Part shown: piece by piece, positions 29,900-38,356 of the stretch
How positions within the stretch are numbered: the first letter of the stretch is position 1
Layout of the letters: each line of letters starts with the position of its first letter
From: Streptomyces sp. NBC_00448
Lineage (GTDB): Bacteria; Actinomycetota; Actinomycetes; Streptomycetales; Streptomycetaceae
Assembly: GCF_036014115.1 (NCBI RefSeq)
Contig: NZ_CP107913.1
Location: 3,829,001-3,893,000, forward strand
DNA length: 64,000 bases
Direction: 5' to 3'
The notes under the pieces: model-generated
Seen by the model: the letters and a program-made list of their open reading frames with translations, nothing else
Databases searched by the model: none
What the model was told of the DNA's origin: nothing
Position numbers and translations under genes: made by a program

Positions 29900-31624
29900 G
29901 TGACGAGTGAGACCGTGGCGCAGGACCGTGCCCCAGAGGGCGTCCGGGCACAGGCGGAGCCGAGCGCGTGGGCGCGGCGGCTGCGCGGTTTCGGGCACGT
30001 CGAACCGCCCCGGACCGACACCCGCGAACGCCTGGTCCCGCCGTTTCCCGAACCCGGCACCAGGATCTGGCAGATGCTCGGCCTCGGCCCGCGCCTCGCC
30101 CACCTGGCCGCGAAGTGGTCCGGCTGGCTCGGCCCGATCATGGTCGCCGTCCTCGCGGGCGGCCTGCGCTTCTGGCGCCTGGGCAGCCCGCGCGATGTCG
30201 TCTTCGACGAGACGTACTACGCCAAGGACGCCTGGTCGATGATCAAGTACGGCTACGAGGGCACGTGGCCGGACGGCAAGATCTCCAACCCGGAGATCCT
30301 CGCGCACCCGCAGGTCATCCCGCTGTCCAAGGTCGGCAGCTACGTCGTGCACCCGCCCACCGGCAAGTGGATCATCGGGTTCGGCGAGTGGATCTTCGGG
30401 CTGAACCCCTTCGGCTGGCGCTTCATGATGGCCGTGCTCGGCACCCTGGCGGTGCTCATGCTCTGCCGGATCGGCCGCCGGCTGTTCCGCTCCACCGCGC
30501 TCGGCTGCATCGCGGGCACCCTGATGGCCGTGGACGGCCTCGAGTTCGTGATGAGCCGGATCGCGCTGCTCGACCTCGTCATCATGTTCTTCGCACTCGC
30601 CGCGTTCGGCTGCCTGCTGGTCGACCGCGACTGGGCCAGAGGCCGCCTCGCGGCCGCCCTGCCGGTCGGTGAGGACGGTTTCGCCGGGCCCGACGACGCC
30701 ACCGCCTCCCGCCAGGGCATGGGCTGGCGCCCCTGGCGCATCGCCGCCGCCGTCCTCCTGGGCCTCGCCGCTTCCAGCAAGTGGAACGGCATGTACTTCC
30801 TGGCCTTCTTCATGATCCTGACGGTGCTGTGGGACATCGGCTCACGGCGCGTCGCCGGCTCCCGCAGCCCGTACCTGGCCGTCCTGCGCAAGGATCTCGG
30901 CTGGTCGGTGCTGACGATGCTGCCGGTCGCCGTGGTGACCTACCTGATCACCTGGACCGGCTGGTTCATGTCCAGCGACGCCTACGACCGGCACTGGGCG
31001 GACGGCCGCGGCGGCTTCTGGTCCTTCATCCCGGCGCCCCTTCGCAGCCTGTGGCACTACGAACACGACGTCTACAAGTTCAACATCGGCCTGCACACCT
31101 ACCACCCGTACGAGTCCAACCCCTGGAGCTGGCTGGTCCTCGGGCGGCCGGTCTCGTACTACTTCGAGTCGCCCAAGTACGGGCAGGACGGCTGCACCGC
31201 CTCCGAGGGCTGCGCCCGCGAGATCCTCGCCCTGGGCACCCCGCTGCTGTGGTGGTCGGCCTGCTTCGCCCTGGTCTACCTGCTCTACCGGTGGATCGCC
31301 CGGCGCGACTGGCGGGCGGGCGCCATCCTCTGCGCGGCCGGCGCCGGCCTGCTCCCCTGGTTCCACTACCAGGACCGCACGATCTTCTACTTCTACGCGG
31401 TCGCCTTCGTGCCCTACCTGTGCCTGGCCGTCACCATGATGATCGGCGCCTTCCTCGGTCCACGCGAGGCCACCGAGAGCAGACGTATGTGGGGCGCGGT
31501 GGGCGCGGGCACCCTGGTGCTGCTCATCATCTGGAACTTCATCTACTTCTTCCCGATCTACACAGGGATGACGATCCCCTACCACTCCTGGCAGGCCAGG
31601 ATGTGGCTGGATTCGTGGATCTGA
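29900..31624 (+). CDS. pmt: protein O-mannosyltransferase (PMT, GT39)
   Basis: A 574-residue multi-pass membrane enzyme that transfers mannose from polyprenyl-phosphate-mannose to secreted proteins. After a 75-residue charged leader come about ten transmembrane segments. The first loop has RLGSPRDVVFDETYYAKDAWS, whose Asp-Glu pair is the catalytic signature of the family; LHTYHPYESNPWSWLVLGRPV and the C-terminal FYFYAVAFVPYLCLAV helix are also typical. Glycosylation of surface proteins by this enzyme matters for phage sensitivity and cell-wall stress in Streptomyces. Confidence 0.92.
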   Translation: MTSETVAQDRAPEGVRAQAEPSAWARRLRGFGHVEPPRTDTRERLVPPFPEPGTRIWQMLGLGPRLAHLAAKWSGWLGPIMVAVLAGGLRFWRLGSPRDVVFDETYYAKDAWSMIKYGYEGTWPDGKISNPEILAHPQVIPLSKVGSYVVHPPTGKWIIGFGEWIFGLNPFGWRFMMAVLGTLAVLMLCRIGRRLFRSTALGCIAGTLMAVDGLEFVMSRIALLDLVIMFFALAAFGCLLVDRDWARGRLAAALPVGEDGFAGPDDATASRQGMGWRPWRIAAAVLLGLAASSKWNGMYFLAFFMILTVLWDIGSRRVAGSRSPYLAVLRKDLGWSVLTMLPVAVVTYLITWTGWFMSSDAYDRHWADGRGGFWSFIPAPLRSLWHYEHDVYKFNIGLHTYHPYESNPWSWLVLGRPVSYYFESPKYGQDGCTASEGCAREILALGTPLLWWSACFALVYLLYRWIARRDWRAGAILCAAGAGLLPWFHYQDRTIFYFYAVAFVPYLCLAVTMMIGAFLGPREATESRRMWGAVGAGTLVLLIIWNFIYFFPIYTGMTIPYHSWQARMWLDSWI

Positions 31625-31654
31625 CCGGCGCCCGGTAGGCGGATGGCCTCGGAT

Positions 31655-31723
31655 CCTGAGGTCCTCAGCAGGACCTGAGGACTTCAGGACATGAGGACGT
31701 GGGGACCTGAGGTCTTCAGGAGG
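31655..31723. repeat. imperfect 32-bp tandem repeat with hairpins
   Basis: The unit beginning GGACCTGAGG starts at 31671 and again at 31703, and each copy ends in TTCAGGA (31683-31689, 31715-31721). CTGAGG-T-CCTCAG at 31656-31668 is a perfect palindrome, and each copy can fold CCTGA...TCAGG. It lies between two convergent genes and may act as a bidirectional terminator. Confidence 0.6.
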
Positions 31724-31741
31724 TGTGCGGCCGGCCTCGCC

Positions 31742-32530
31742 TCACTCAGCCGCCAACGCGTCCGTGAAACCCGAATTGCTGTTCAGAATCCCGCCGTCCA
31801 CCGGCAAGGTGACCCCGGTGATCCAGGCGGCGTCCCGCGACGCCAGGAACGCGACGGCCGCCGCGATGTCGGTGGGCTCGCCGATCCGCCCCAGCGGATA
31901 CGACCCGGCGGCCTTCGTGAGGATCTCCTCGCGGCCGGCCCATGCCGGGGTGCGGATCGTGCCGGGCGCCACGAGGTTGACGCGCACCCCGTCCGGCGCC
32001 GCGTGCACCGCGAGGGTGCGGGTGAGCGAGACCAGGCCCGCCTTCGCCGCGCTGTAGGAGTGGTTGCCGAAGTACGACAACCCGTTGACCGAACCGATGT
32101 TGACGATCGCGCCACGTCGGCGCGGTGCGTTCATCAGATGGGGAAGAGCGGCGCGCGAGCATCTCATCGCACCGCTGAGGGTGACATCCAGGTCGCGCTG
32201 CCACTCCTCGTCACTCTCCAGGGTGAAGTCGTCGTGGTGCTCGCCGCAGGAGTAGGCGTTGTTGACCAGCACGTCCAGCGTGCCGAACACATCCACCGCG
32301 CGGGCGATCGCCGCGTCCACCGACGCCCGTTCCGCCACATCGCAGCGCACTGCCTCCGCCCGGCCGCCGTCCGCCCGGATCGCGGCGGCCGTACGCGAAG
32401 CCGCCACCCCGTCCAGATCGGCGATCAGCACCCCCGCGCCCTCGGCGGCGAACCTGCGCGCCGTCGCCTCACCGATCCCACGGGCCGCCCCCGTCACCAC
32501 CACGCCGTAGCCGTCGAAGCGTTCAGTCAT
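31742..32530 (-). CDS. SDR-family oxidoreductase
   Basis: A 262-residue classical short-chain dehydrogenase/reductase. NAD(P)-binding TGAARGIGEA is near residue 11, VLVNNAYS near 85, the catalytic Ser in NIGSVNG, and YSAAK (YxxxK) near 150. The acidic residue after beta-2 (IADLDG) suggests NAD preference. C-terminal ITGVTLPVDGGI is family-typical. A TACGCT box six bases before the ATG suggests a leaderless transcript. Substrate unknown; the serine hydrolase gene ends five bases upstream, so it may be read through from that gene as well. Confidence 0.88.
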   Translation of the reverse strand: MTERFDGYGVVVTGAARGIGEATARRFAAEGAGVLIADLDGVAASRTAAAIRADGGRAEAVRCDVAERASVDAAIARAVDVFGTLDVLVNNAYSCGEHHDDFTLESDEEWQRDLDVTLSGAMRCSRAALPHLMNAPRRRGAIVNIGSVNGLSYFGNHSYSAAKAGLVSLTRTLAVHAAPDGVRVNLVAPGTIRTPAWAGREEILTKAAGSYPLGRIGEPTDIAAAVAFLASRDAAWITGVTLPVDGGILNSNSGFTDALAAE

Positions 32531-32534
32531 CCGG

Positions 32535-33845
32535 TCAGCGTAGGCACTGCCGAACAGCCCTGACCAGAGCTTGTGCACGCGCATCCGCGGTCACATTGCG
32601 CTGCATCCCGTTGGTGACGTACGCGAAGCCGATCCCGGCCTCGGGATCGGCGAACCCCAGCGACCCACCGCGCCCCGGATGCCCGAACGAACCCGCGGCC
32701 AGCAGCGGCGAGGCCGGACCGTGCAGCATGAAGCCCAGCCCGAAACGGGTGTTGACCACCAGCACCCGGTCGGGCCCGTCCGCCTCCACGGTGCGCGCGG
32801 CCGCCAGCGTGCCGGGCGCGAACAGCCGCCGGCCCCCGCCCTGGCTCGCTGCCACGGGCCCGCCCTGCTCGACGTCACGGGCCTGCTCGCCCCGCTCGAC
32901 GTCGCCGACCAGCGCCGCGTAGCAGCGCGCCAGCGACCGCGCGGTCGCGATCGTGCCGGAACCCGCCAGCTGCCCGGCCCGGTAGCCGGGGTCGTTCTCG
33001 TCCGGCAGCGGGGTGATCGCGGCGAAAGCCCGGGTGGTCAGCGACGCGGGGTCGGCGTAGGCGTCCTGCACGGTGCGCTTGGGACGGGCCCGCAGCCCGC
33101 CGGACGCGGGCGGTTCAGGCGTGGCGACAGGCCCGATCCGGCCGACCCGGTGCTCCTGGTCCGCGGGCAGCCCCAGCCACAGGTCGAGGCCGAGCGGCCC
33201 GGCGACCTCCTCGGCGACGTACTGTCCGACAGTCCGACCGGAGACCCGCAGCACCAGTTCCCCGACCAGCCAGCTGAAGGTCTGCGCGTGGTACCCGTGC
33301 TCGCGTCCCGGCACGAACAGCGGCGCCTGCGCGGCCACCGCCCGCGGCCCCGACACGCCGTCGACCGCCTCCCGCGGGGTGAGCGGTGTGTCCAGCGCGG
33401 GCACCCCGGCCCGGTGCGCCAACACGTCCCGCACCGTCACCCGGTCCTTGCCCGCCGCCTTGAACTCGGCCCAGTACGTGGCCACGGGCGCGTCGAGGTC
33501 CAGCTGCCCGCGCTGGTGGAGCAGCAGCAGGCACACCGCCGCCACCCCCTTGCCCGCCGACCTGACGACCTGCGCGGTCCGCCCTTCCCACGGCCCGCCG
33601 CCGTCGAAGCCGGTGCGCCCGGCCCACAGGTCCACCACCGGCCGGCCCTCGTGGTGGAGCGCCACGGCCGCCCCGACGTCCCCGCGCCGCAGGAAGTTGT
33701 CCGCGAAGGCGTCCCGCACCGGCTCCCAGCCGTCCGCGACCGTCCCGTGCACCACGACACCGCCCGAACCGCCCGCGCCTTCCGCGCCTTCCGCGGCACG
33801 GTCGCCGCCGCCTGCATCGCGGATGCCGCCGCCCTCGCCGCTCAT
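32535..33845 (-). CDS. serine hydrolase, class C beta-lactamase/EstB-like
   Basis: A 436-residue esterase/beta-lactamase-fold protein. The nucleophile motif SAGK (SxxK) sits in VVRSAGKGVAAVCLLLLHQRG, the tyrosine motif is in GYHAQTFSWLVGELV, and FGHPGRGGSLGFADPE is the third motif. There is no signal peptide, so it is probably cytoplasmic, with ester or amide hydrolysis rather than beta-lactam resistance. The first 30 residues are Gly/Ala-rich. I chose ATG 33845, with GGGAGG upstream, over an upstream in-frame start in low-complexity sequence. Confidence 0.82.
   Translation of the reverse strand: MSGEGGGIRDAGGGDRAAEGAEGAGGSGGVVVHGTVADGWEPVRDAFADNFLRRGDVGAAVALHHEGRPVVDLWAGRTGFDGGGPWEGRTAQVVRSAGKGVAAVCLLLLHQRGQLDLDAPVATYWAEFKAAGKDRVTVRDVLAHRAGVPALDTPLTPREAVDGVSGPRAVAAQAPLFVPGREHGYHAQTFSWLVGELVLRVSGRTVGQYVAEEVAGPLGLDLWLGLPADQEHRVGRIGPVATPEPPASGGLRARPKRTVQDAYADPASLTTRAFAAITPLPDENDPGYRAGQLAGSGTIATARSLARCYAALVGDVERGEQARDVEQGGPVAASQGGGRRLFAPGTLAAARTVEADGPDRVLVVNTRFGLGFMLHGPASPLLAAGSFGHPGRGGSLGFADPEAGIGFAYVTNGMQRNVTADARAQALVRAVRQCLR
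32537..32542 (-). promoter_or_regulatory. -10 box of leaderless promoter, SDR gene
   Basis: TACGCT on the minus strand, six bases before the ATG at 32530. It lies inside the 3' end of the serine hydrolase gene. Confidence 0.35.
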
Positions 33846-34019
33846 CTTCTGCCGCCTCCCGAAACACCCGCCCCCACCCGTCCCCGTACTCCCCGATCGT
33901 ACGAACCGGCGGGCGAGGGCACGCGGCGGGCCCGTAGCGGGACCGTCCCGGTCGTGGTGACCCGGGAGCGGCCCCGTCACGGGCCCGGTGGGGGGATTCC
34001 GCTGCCTACCTGCCAGGTG

Positions 34020-35798
34020 CTACGACAGCGGCGGGTACGCGTTCTGCAGGAGCTGGTGGAACTGCGCCGAGAACCAGTGGCCCGCGAGCGGCGAGTCCGG
34101 CAGCGCGCCGGTCGGGTTGTTGCCGTTTCGCGCGTTGCCGCCGTAGGTCGGGTCGCACATCTGGTCGAAGCCCTTGCCCTCGTCGTTGGCGATGGCCTTG
34201 CTCGAACCGTCCGACTCGCCGGGAGGCTTGATCCACACGTAGGCGTCCAGTCCCGCGGCCGGGGCCGCGGTCGGGCGCTCGCCGATGCCGGCACCGGACT
34301 GGTTGCACCAGTTCCCGGCGTGGATGCGCCGGTCGATCCGGCCGCCGTCGACGTAGGTGTCCACGCTGGTGGTGGCGCCGGGGGCGGTGGGCCGGGAGGT
34401 ACCGCCCCAGCCGTTGCGGCCGGTGTCGATCAGCATGCCGATGGTGCTGTCGAAGCCGACGCTGACCAGTTCGGTGCGCAGCGCGGTGGCGTAGGACTGC
34501 TCGTCGACGTAGTTGTTCCAGTCGACCCACTTGGACTGCCGCACCGTGGTGCCGTTGACGTTGTCGGTCACCTTGAAGTTGGGCTCCACGGTGGCGCTGT
34601 AGTTCGCCGTGTTGGTGATGAAGCCCTGTACGTCGTGGACGGTGGCGCCACTGGTGGTGGCGGCCTTCAGGAACTCCTGCGCGGCGGGGACGAAGTTGCT
34701 GTCCCAGCCGAGCCACGCGTGGTGACCGGCGTCGATGTAGTTGTAGGTGTTGGACAGCGCGCCGAGCTTGGCGAGCGCGTAGCCGACGCCCTTCTCGTAG
34801 TTGCCGTTCTGCTTCATCGTCGCGCAGGCGGCGGTGGAACCCGCCTCGCCGCTGGCGTTGGTGACGATGTTCGGCAGCGAGTCCGGTTCGATGATGTTGA
34901 CGATCCGCAGGTTCGCGTACGCCGGGTCCGACATGATCGACGCGATCGGGTCGATGTACTGCGTCTCGTACGTCGACAGGTCGTCAGGGCCCAGCTCGCC
35001 GTTGGAGGCGAGCGCGGCGCAGTCGCGGCCGGGCAGGTCGTAGATGACGAACTCCACGGTCAGCGGCTGGCCGTTGGCCTGGGCGACCGCCTCGTCGAGA
35101 TGGTCCTTGAGGCCCATCGCGCCGTCGACGCCGTTGATCGCGGCGATCCGGTCCAGCCAGACCGCGGTCGACTCGTCCGCGATCGCGGCGCCGCCGTCAG
35201 CGGACGCCTCGGACGACCACTCCGGGTTGACGTATCCCTTCGCGCCCACGTACGGGTTGTCCACCCGCTGGCCGTCGCCGCCGCTCGGCGGGGTGGTCGG
35301 GGGTGTGGTGGGGGGAGTCGTCGGCGGGGTGGTGGTCCCGCCGCCCGTGGTGCCGCCGTCGTCGCCGCCCGCGGCACCGCACGCGACGCCGTTGAGGGTG
35401 AACGCCGTGGGAACCGCGTTGGCCCCGCTGTAGGAGCCGTTGAAGCCGAAGTCGACGCTTCCGCCGGACGCCAGCGTGCCGTTGTAGGAGAGGCTGGACG
35501 CGGTGACGCCCGAGCCGGACTGGCTGATGTCGGCGCTCCAGCCCTGCGTCACCTTCTGGTTGCCGGCGAACGACCAGCCGACCTTCCAGCTGGTGGTCGC
35601 CGCGCCGTTGTTGGTGACCGTCACGGACGCGGTGAAGCCGCTGTCCCACTGGGACGACACGGTGTAGTCGACTGTGCAGGCGCTGGACGCGGCCTGGGCG
35701 GTGGTACTGCTCAACGCGGCCGCGACCGCGCCGGAGGCGACGACGAGCGCCCCTGCGGCCAGTGCGGCGGTTCTGCGTCGGATTATCGGAACTGCCAT
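34020..35798 (-). CDS. secreted GH6 cellulase (cellobiohydrolase type) with CBM2
   Basis: A 592-residue exported enzyme. Residues 1-37 are a signal peptide (RRR, hydrophobic core, AQAA cut). Residues about 39-140 are a CBM2 cellulose-binding module (CTVDYTVSSQWDSGFTASVTVTN, GWSFAGNQKVTQGW). A Thr/Pro/Gly linker (TTPPTTPPTTPP) leads to the GH6 domain from about 178. VIYDLPGRDCAALASNGEL carries the catalytic Asp, and NIIEPDSLPNIVT is the family signature. The domain length and insertions (NGWGGTSRP, CDPTYGGNARNGNNPTGALPDSP) fit the tunnel-type exocellulase. A perfect CebR box upstream indicates cellobiose induction. Confidence 0.93.
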   Translation of the reverse strand: MAVPIIRRRTAALAAGALVVASGAVAAALSSTTAQAASSACTVDYTVSSQWDSGFTASVTVTNNGAATTSWKVGWSFAGNQKVTQGWSADISQSGSGVTASSLSYNGTLASGGSVDFGFNGSYSGANAVPTAFTLNGVACGAAGGDDGGTTGGGTTTPPTTPPTTPPTTPPSGGDGQRVDNPYVGAKGYVNPEWSSEASADGGAAIADESTAVWLDRIAAINGVDGAMGLKDHLDEAVAQANGQPLTVEFVIYDLPGRDCAALASNGELGPDDLSTYETQYIDPIASIMSDPAYANLRIVNIIEPDSLPNIVTNASGEAGSTAACATMKQNGNYEKGVGYALAKLGALSNTYNYIDAGHHAWLGWDSNFVPAAQEFLKAATTSGATVHDVQGFITNTANYSATVEPNFKVTDNVNGTTVRQSKWVDWNNYVDEQSYATALRTELVSVGFDSTIGMLIDTGRNGWGGTSRPTAPGATTSVDTYVDGGRIDRRIHAGNWCNQSGAGIGERPTAAPAAGLDAYVWIKPPGESDGSSKAIANDEGKGFDQMCDPTYGGNARNGNNPTGALPDSPLAGHWFSAQFHQLLQNAYPPLS

Positions 35799-35899
35799 GT
35801 GCGAACGACCTCCATTGGGGGGATGGACCTTCGAAGCTCCGTCGAAAGGTCATGGGAGGTGGTGCCGTTGGTGCGGTGTGGAGTTACACGCTCTTAACG

Positions 35900-35913
35900 T
35901 GGGAGCGCTCCCA
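35900..35913. promoter_or_regulatory. CebR box
   Basis: TGGGAGCGCTCCCA is the perfect 14-bp palindrome bound by the LacI-type cellobiose repressor CebR in Streptomyces. It lies 102 bases upstream of the cellulase ATG, within its promoter region. Confidence 0.9.
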
Positions 35914-36046
35914 TAGTGGGGAGCCGCCCCGCTCCTGTCAATGCTTGAAACACGACGAGGACACAGGTGCCGATCGTCGCCCAGGTCACGGCACGCCGCC
36001 GCAGGGCGCGAGCCGGATGCCGCCGCATGGACCGCAGGAGAGATCG

Positions 36047-36096
36047 TTGACGTCCCGTCAATAGATTTACAGAACCGCTGATTGACGAGCCGTCAG
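36047..36096. promoter_or_regulatory. pair of TTGACG-N3-CGTCA operators
   Basis: TTGACGTCCCGTCAA (36047-36061) is a perfect 6-3-6 inverted repeat; TTGACGAGCCGTCAG (36082-36096) is a one-mismatch copy 35 bases away. The spacing and symmetry suggest a TetR-type regulator, but none is adjacent. Confidence 0.5.
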
Positions 36097-36491
36097 GCAG
36101 CAGGACGATCGGGCGCCCGCGGCCGTACGGGTGAGGTCGCGGGCGCCGGCGGACAGGTCGTCAGGTCACCTGAACGAGTGGGTTCGCAGGCACATCATGT
36201 GCCCGGCGCGTGCCATCACGTCGCCGTCAACACCGAGGCGTCGCATGCCGCCGAGGCACACGCGTCGTACGTATCCCGCCCGCCGCTCTCCTGCCCCGCG
36301 GCTCCCGCCGCCCGTCACCCTCTGTCGCCGATCCGGGGTGCGCGTCAGCCGGTCGCGGATACGTCCGGGCCGCCCGCCCGAGGAGCCTCGAAGCCGGGTT
36401 CGCCACAACCCCTGACCGCGGGAGCGCGCTCGCGTAACGTGCTGCCCTAAGGTTTCTACCGGCGAGTAAGGATGACCGAGGGAGCGGGTCG

Positions 36492-38180
36492 ATGGCGCTG
36501 GACGCGGACGTCGTGGTGGTGGGCGCGGGGTTGGCCGGGCTGGTCGCCACGGTGGAACTGGCCGAGGCGGGTCGCAAGGTGATCCTCGTCGACCAGGAGC
36601 CGGAGACGTCGCTGGGCGGCCAGGCGTTCTGGTCGTTCGGCGGGCTGTTCTTCGTCGACTCTCCTGAGCAGCGCCGGATGCGGATCAAGGACAGCGCGGA
36701 CCTGGCCTGGCAGGACTGGCTCGGCACCGCCGGCTTCGACCGCCCCGAGGACCACTGGCCGCGCCGCTGGGCGGAGGCGTACGTGCACTTCGCCGCCGGT
36801 GAGAAGCGCGCCTGGCTGCACGAACGCGGCCTGCGGGTCTTCCCGGTGGTCGGCTGGGCCGAACGCGGCGGCTTCCTCGCGACCGGCCCCGGCAACTCGG
36901 TGCCGCGCTTCCACATCACCTGGGGCACCGGCCCGGGCGTCGTCGCACCCTTCGAGCAGCGGGTACGCGACGCGGTCGCCGGCGGCCGCGTCGAGTTGCG
37001 CTTCCGGCACCGGGTAACGGCCCTGACCAAGACCGGCGGCGCCGTGGACGGTGTGTCCGGCGAGGTGCTGGCGCCCAGTGGCGTACCGCGCGGCGTGGCC
37101 AGTTCCCGTGAGGTGACGGGTGCCTTCGAACTGCGCGCGCAGGCCGTGGTGGTCACATCCGGAGGCATCGGCGGCAACCACGACCTGGTGCGCGCCGCCT
37201 GGCCCGAGCGCCTGGGCACCCCGCCGGCCAAGCTGCTGTCCGGAGTCCCCGCCCACGTCGACGGCCTGATGCTGGGCGTCGCCGAGGCGGCGGGCGGTCG
37301 TCTGATCAACGGCGACCGCATGTGGCACTACACCGAGGGCATCGAGAACTGGAATCCGATCTGGGCCCGGCACGGCATCCGCATCCTGCCCGGCCCGTCG
37401 TCCCTGTGGCTCGACGCGACCGGCAAGCGGCTGCCCGTACCGTACTTCCCCGGCTTCGACACGCTCGGCACCCTGGAACACATCATGGGCACCGGGCACG
37501 AGTACACGTGGTTCGTCCTCACCCAGAAGATCATCGAGAAGGAGTTCGCGCTGTCGGGCTCCGAACAGAACCCGGACCTGACCGGCAAGAGCGTGCGTGA
37601 AGTGCTCAAGCGGGTGCTGCCCGGCGCCCCGGGGCCGGTCGAGGCGTTCAAGCAGCACGGCGTCGACTTCGTGGTCGAGCGCGACCTCAGCGCCCTGGTG
37701 CGCGGCATGAACGCGGTCACCGGCGACGGGCTCATCGACGAGGCCGCGCTGCGCGGCGAGATCGAGGCCCGCGACCGGGAGATCGCCAACACCTACACCA
37801 AGGACCTCCAGGTGACCGCGATCCGCGGCGCCCGCAACTACATCGGCGACAAGCTGGTGCGCACAGCCTCCCCGCACCGCCTGCTCGACCCGAAGGCCGG
37901 CCCGCTGATCGCGGTCCGGCTCAACATCCTCACCCGCAAGTCGCTGGGCGGCCTGGAAACGGACCTGGACGGCCGTGTGCTGGCCGGAACCGCTCCCGGC
38001 GGCGACGAGGGCGCCGGCGGCCGCGGCGCGCCCCTGGCGGGCCTGTACGCGGCCGGCGAGGCGGCCGGCTTCGGCGGCGGCGGCATGCACGGCTACCGCT
38101 CGTTGGAGGGCACGTTCCTCGGCGGCTGCCTGTTCTCGGGCCGTACGGCGGGACGCGCGGCGGCCCGCGCCACGTCGTAG
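36492..38180 (+). CDS. FAD-binding dehydrogenase, 3-ketosteroid-dehydrogenase/fumarate-reductase type
   Basis: A 562-residue soluble flavoprotein. The dinucleotide fold ADVVVVGAGLAGLVATVELAEAG is at residues 4-26, with the acidic end of beta-2 (VDQE). FWSFGGLFFVDSPEQRRM follows. The C-terminal FAD-binding segment reads GLYAAGEAAGFGGGGMHGYRSLEGTFLGGCLFSGR. This is the KstD-like/FAD-binding dehydrogenase family of actinobacteria, with steroid or fatty substrates in some members; the substrate here is unknown. GAGGGAGCGGG before the ATG is a good ribosome site. Two operator-like repeats lie about 400 bases upstream. Confidence 0.85.
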   Translation: MALDADVVVVGAGLAGLVATVELAEAGRKVILVDQEPETSLGGQAFWSFGGLFFVDSPEQRRMRIKDSADLAWQDWLGTAGFDRPEDHWPRRWAEAYVHFAAGEKRAWLHERGLRVFPVVGWAERGGFLATGPGNSVPRFHITWGTGPGVVAPFEQRVRDAVAGGRVELRFRHRVTALTKTGGAVDGVSGEVLAPSGVPRGVASSREVTGAFELRAQAVVVTSGGIGGNHDLVRAAWPERLGTPPAKLLSGVPAHVDGLMLGVAEAAGGRLINGDRMWHYTEGIENWNPIWARHGIRILPGPSSLWLDATGKRLPVPYFPGFDTLGTLEHIMGTGHEYTWFVLTQKIIEKEFALSGSEQNPDLTGKSVREVLKRVLPGAPGPVEAFKQHGVDFVVERDLSALVRGMNAVTGDGLIDEAALRGEIEARDREIANTYTKDLQVTAIRGARNYIGDKLVRTASPHRLLDPKAGPLIAVRLNILTRKSLGGLETDLDGRVLAGTAPGGDEGAGGRGAPLAGLYAAGEAAGFGGGGMHGYRSLEGTFLGGCLFSGRTAGRAAARATS

Positions 38181-38228
38181 GCACGCGTAGGCATGCACAG
38201 CGCGCGGCACGCAGGCGTGCGTGCCTAC
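38177..38228 (+). terminator. hairpin overlapping the flavoprotein stop codon
   Basis: GTAGGCACGC (38177-38186) pairs exactly with 38219-38228; the 32-base interior is itself rich in GCACGC/GCGTGC repeats. The stop codon lies in the stem, so it is a probable terminator. Confidence 0.5.
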
Positions 38229-38356
38229 TTCAGGTGCGGGCCCCGCCACTGCCTCCGTACGCCCCCGCTCCCGCATACCCGGCGCGGGGCGTACGGAAGC
38301 AGCCCGGGGGCGTGCGACGGCGTGAAAAGTTGCCCGTCCCGCGGGCGCCCCGAACC

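Larger units (their letters stand above)
35799..36491. other. long intergenic region between cellulase and flavoprotein genes
   Basis: 693 bases without a supported gene; open frames here lack ribosome sites and have Arg/Pro-rich shadow composition. It contains the CebR box (35900-35913), two TTGACG-N3-CGTCA elements (36047-36061, 36082-36096) and the palindrome TCAGGTCACCTGA (36160-36172). A regulatory gene may have been lost here. Confidence 0.45.

Noticed and set aside
32571..35897. 1108-residue plus-strand open frame
   Set aside because: Antisense shadow of the serine hydrolase and cellulase genes.
36082..36450. Possible 122-residue gene before the flavoprotein
   Set aside because: No ribosome site, shadow-like composition, and no conserved motif.
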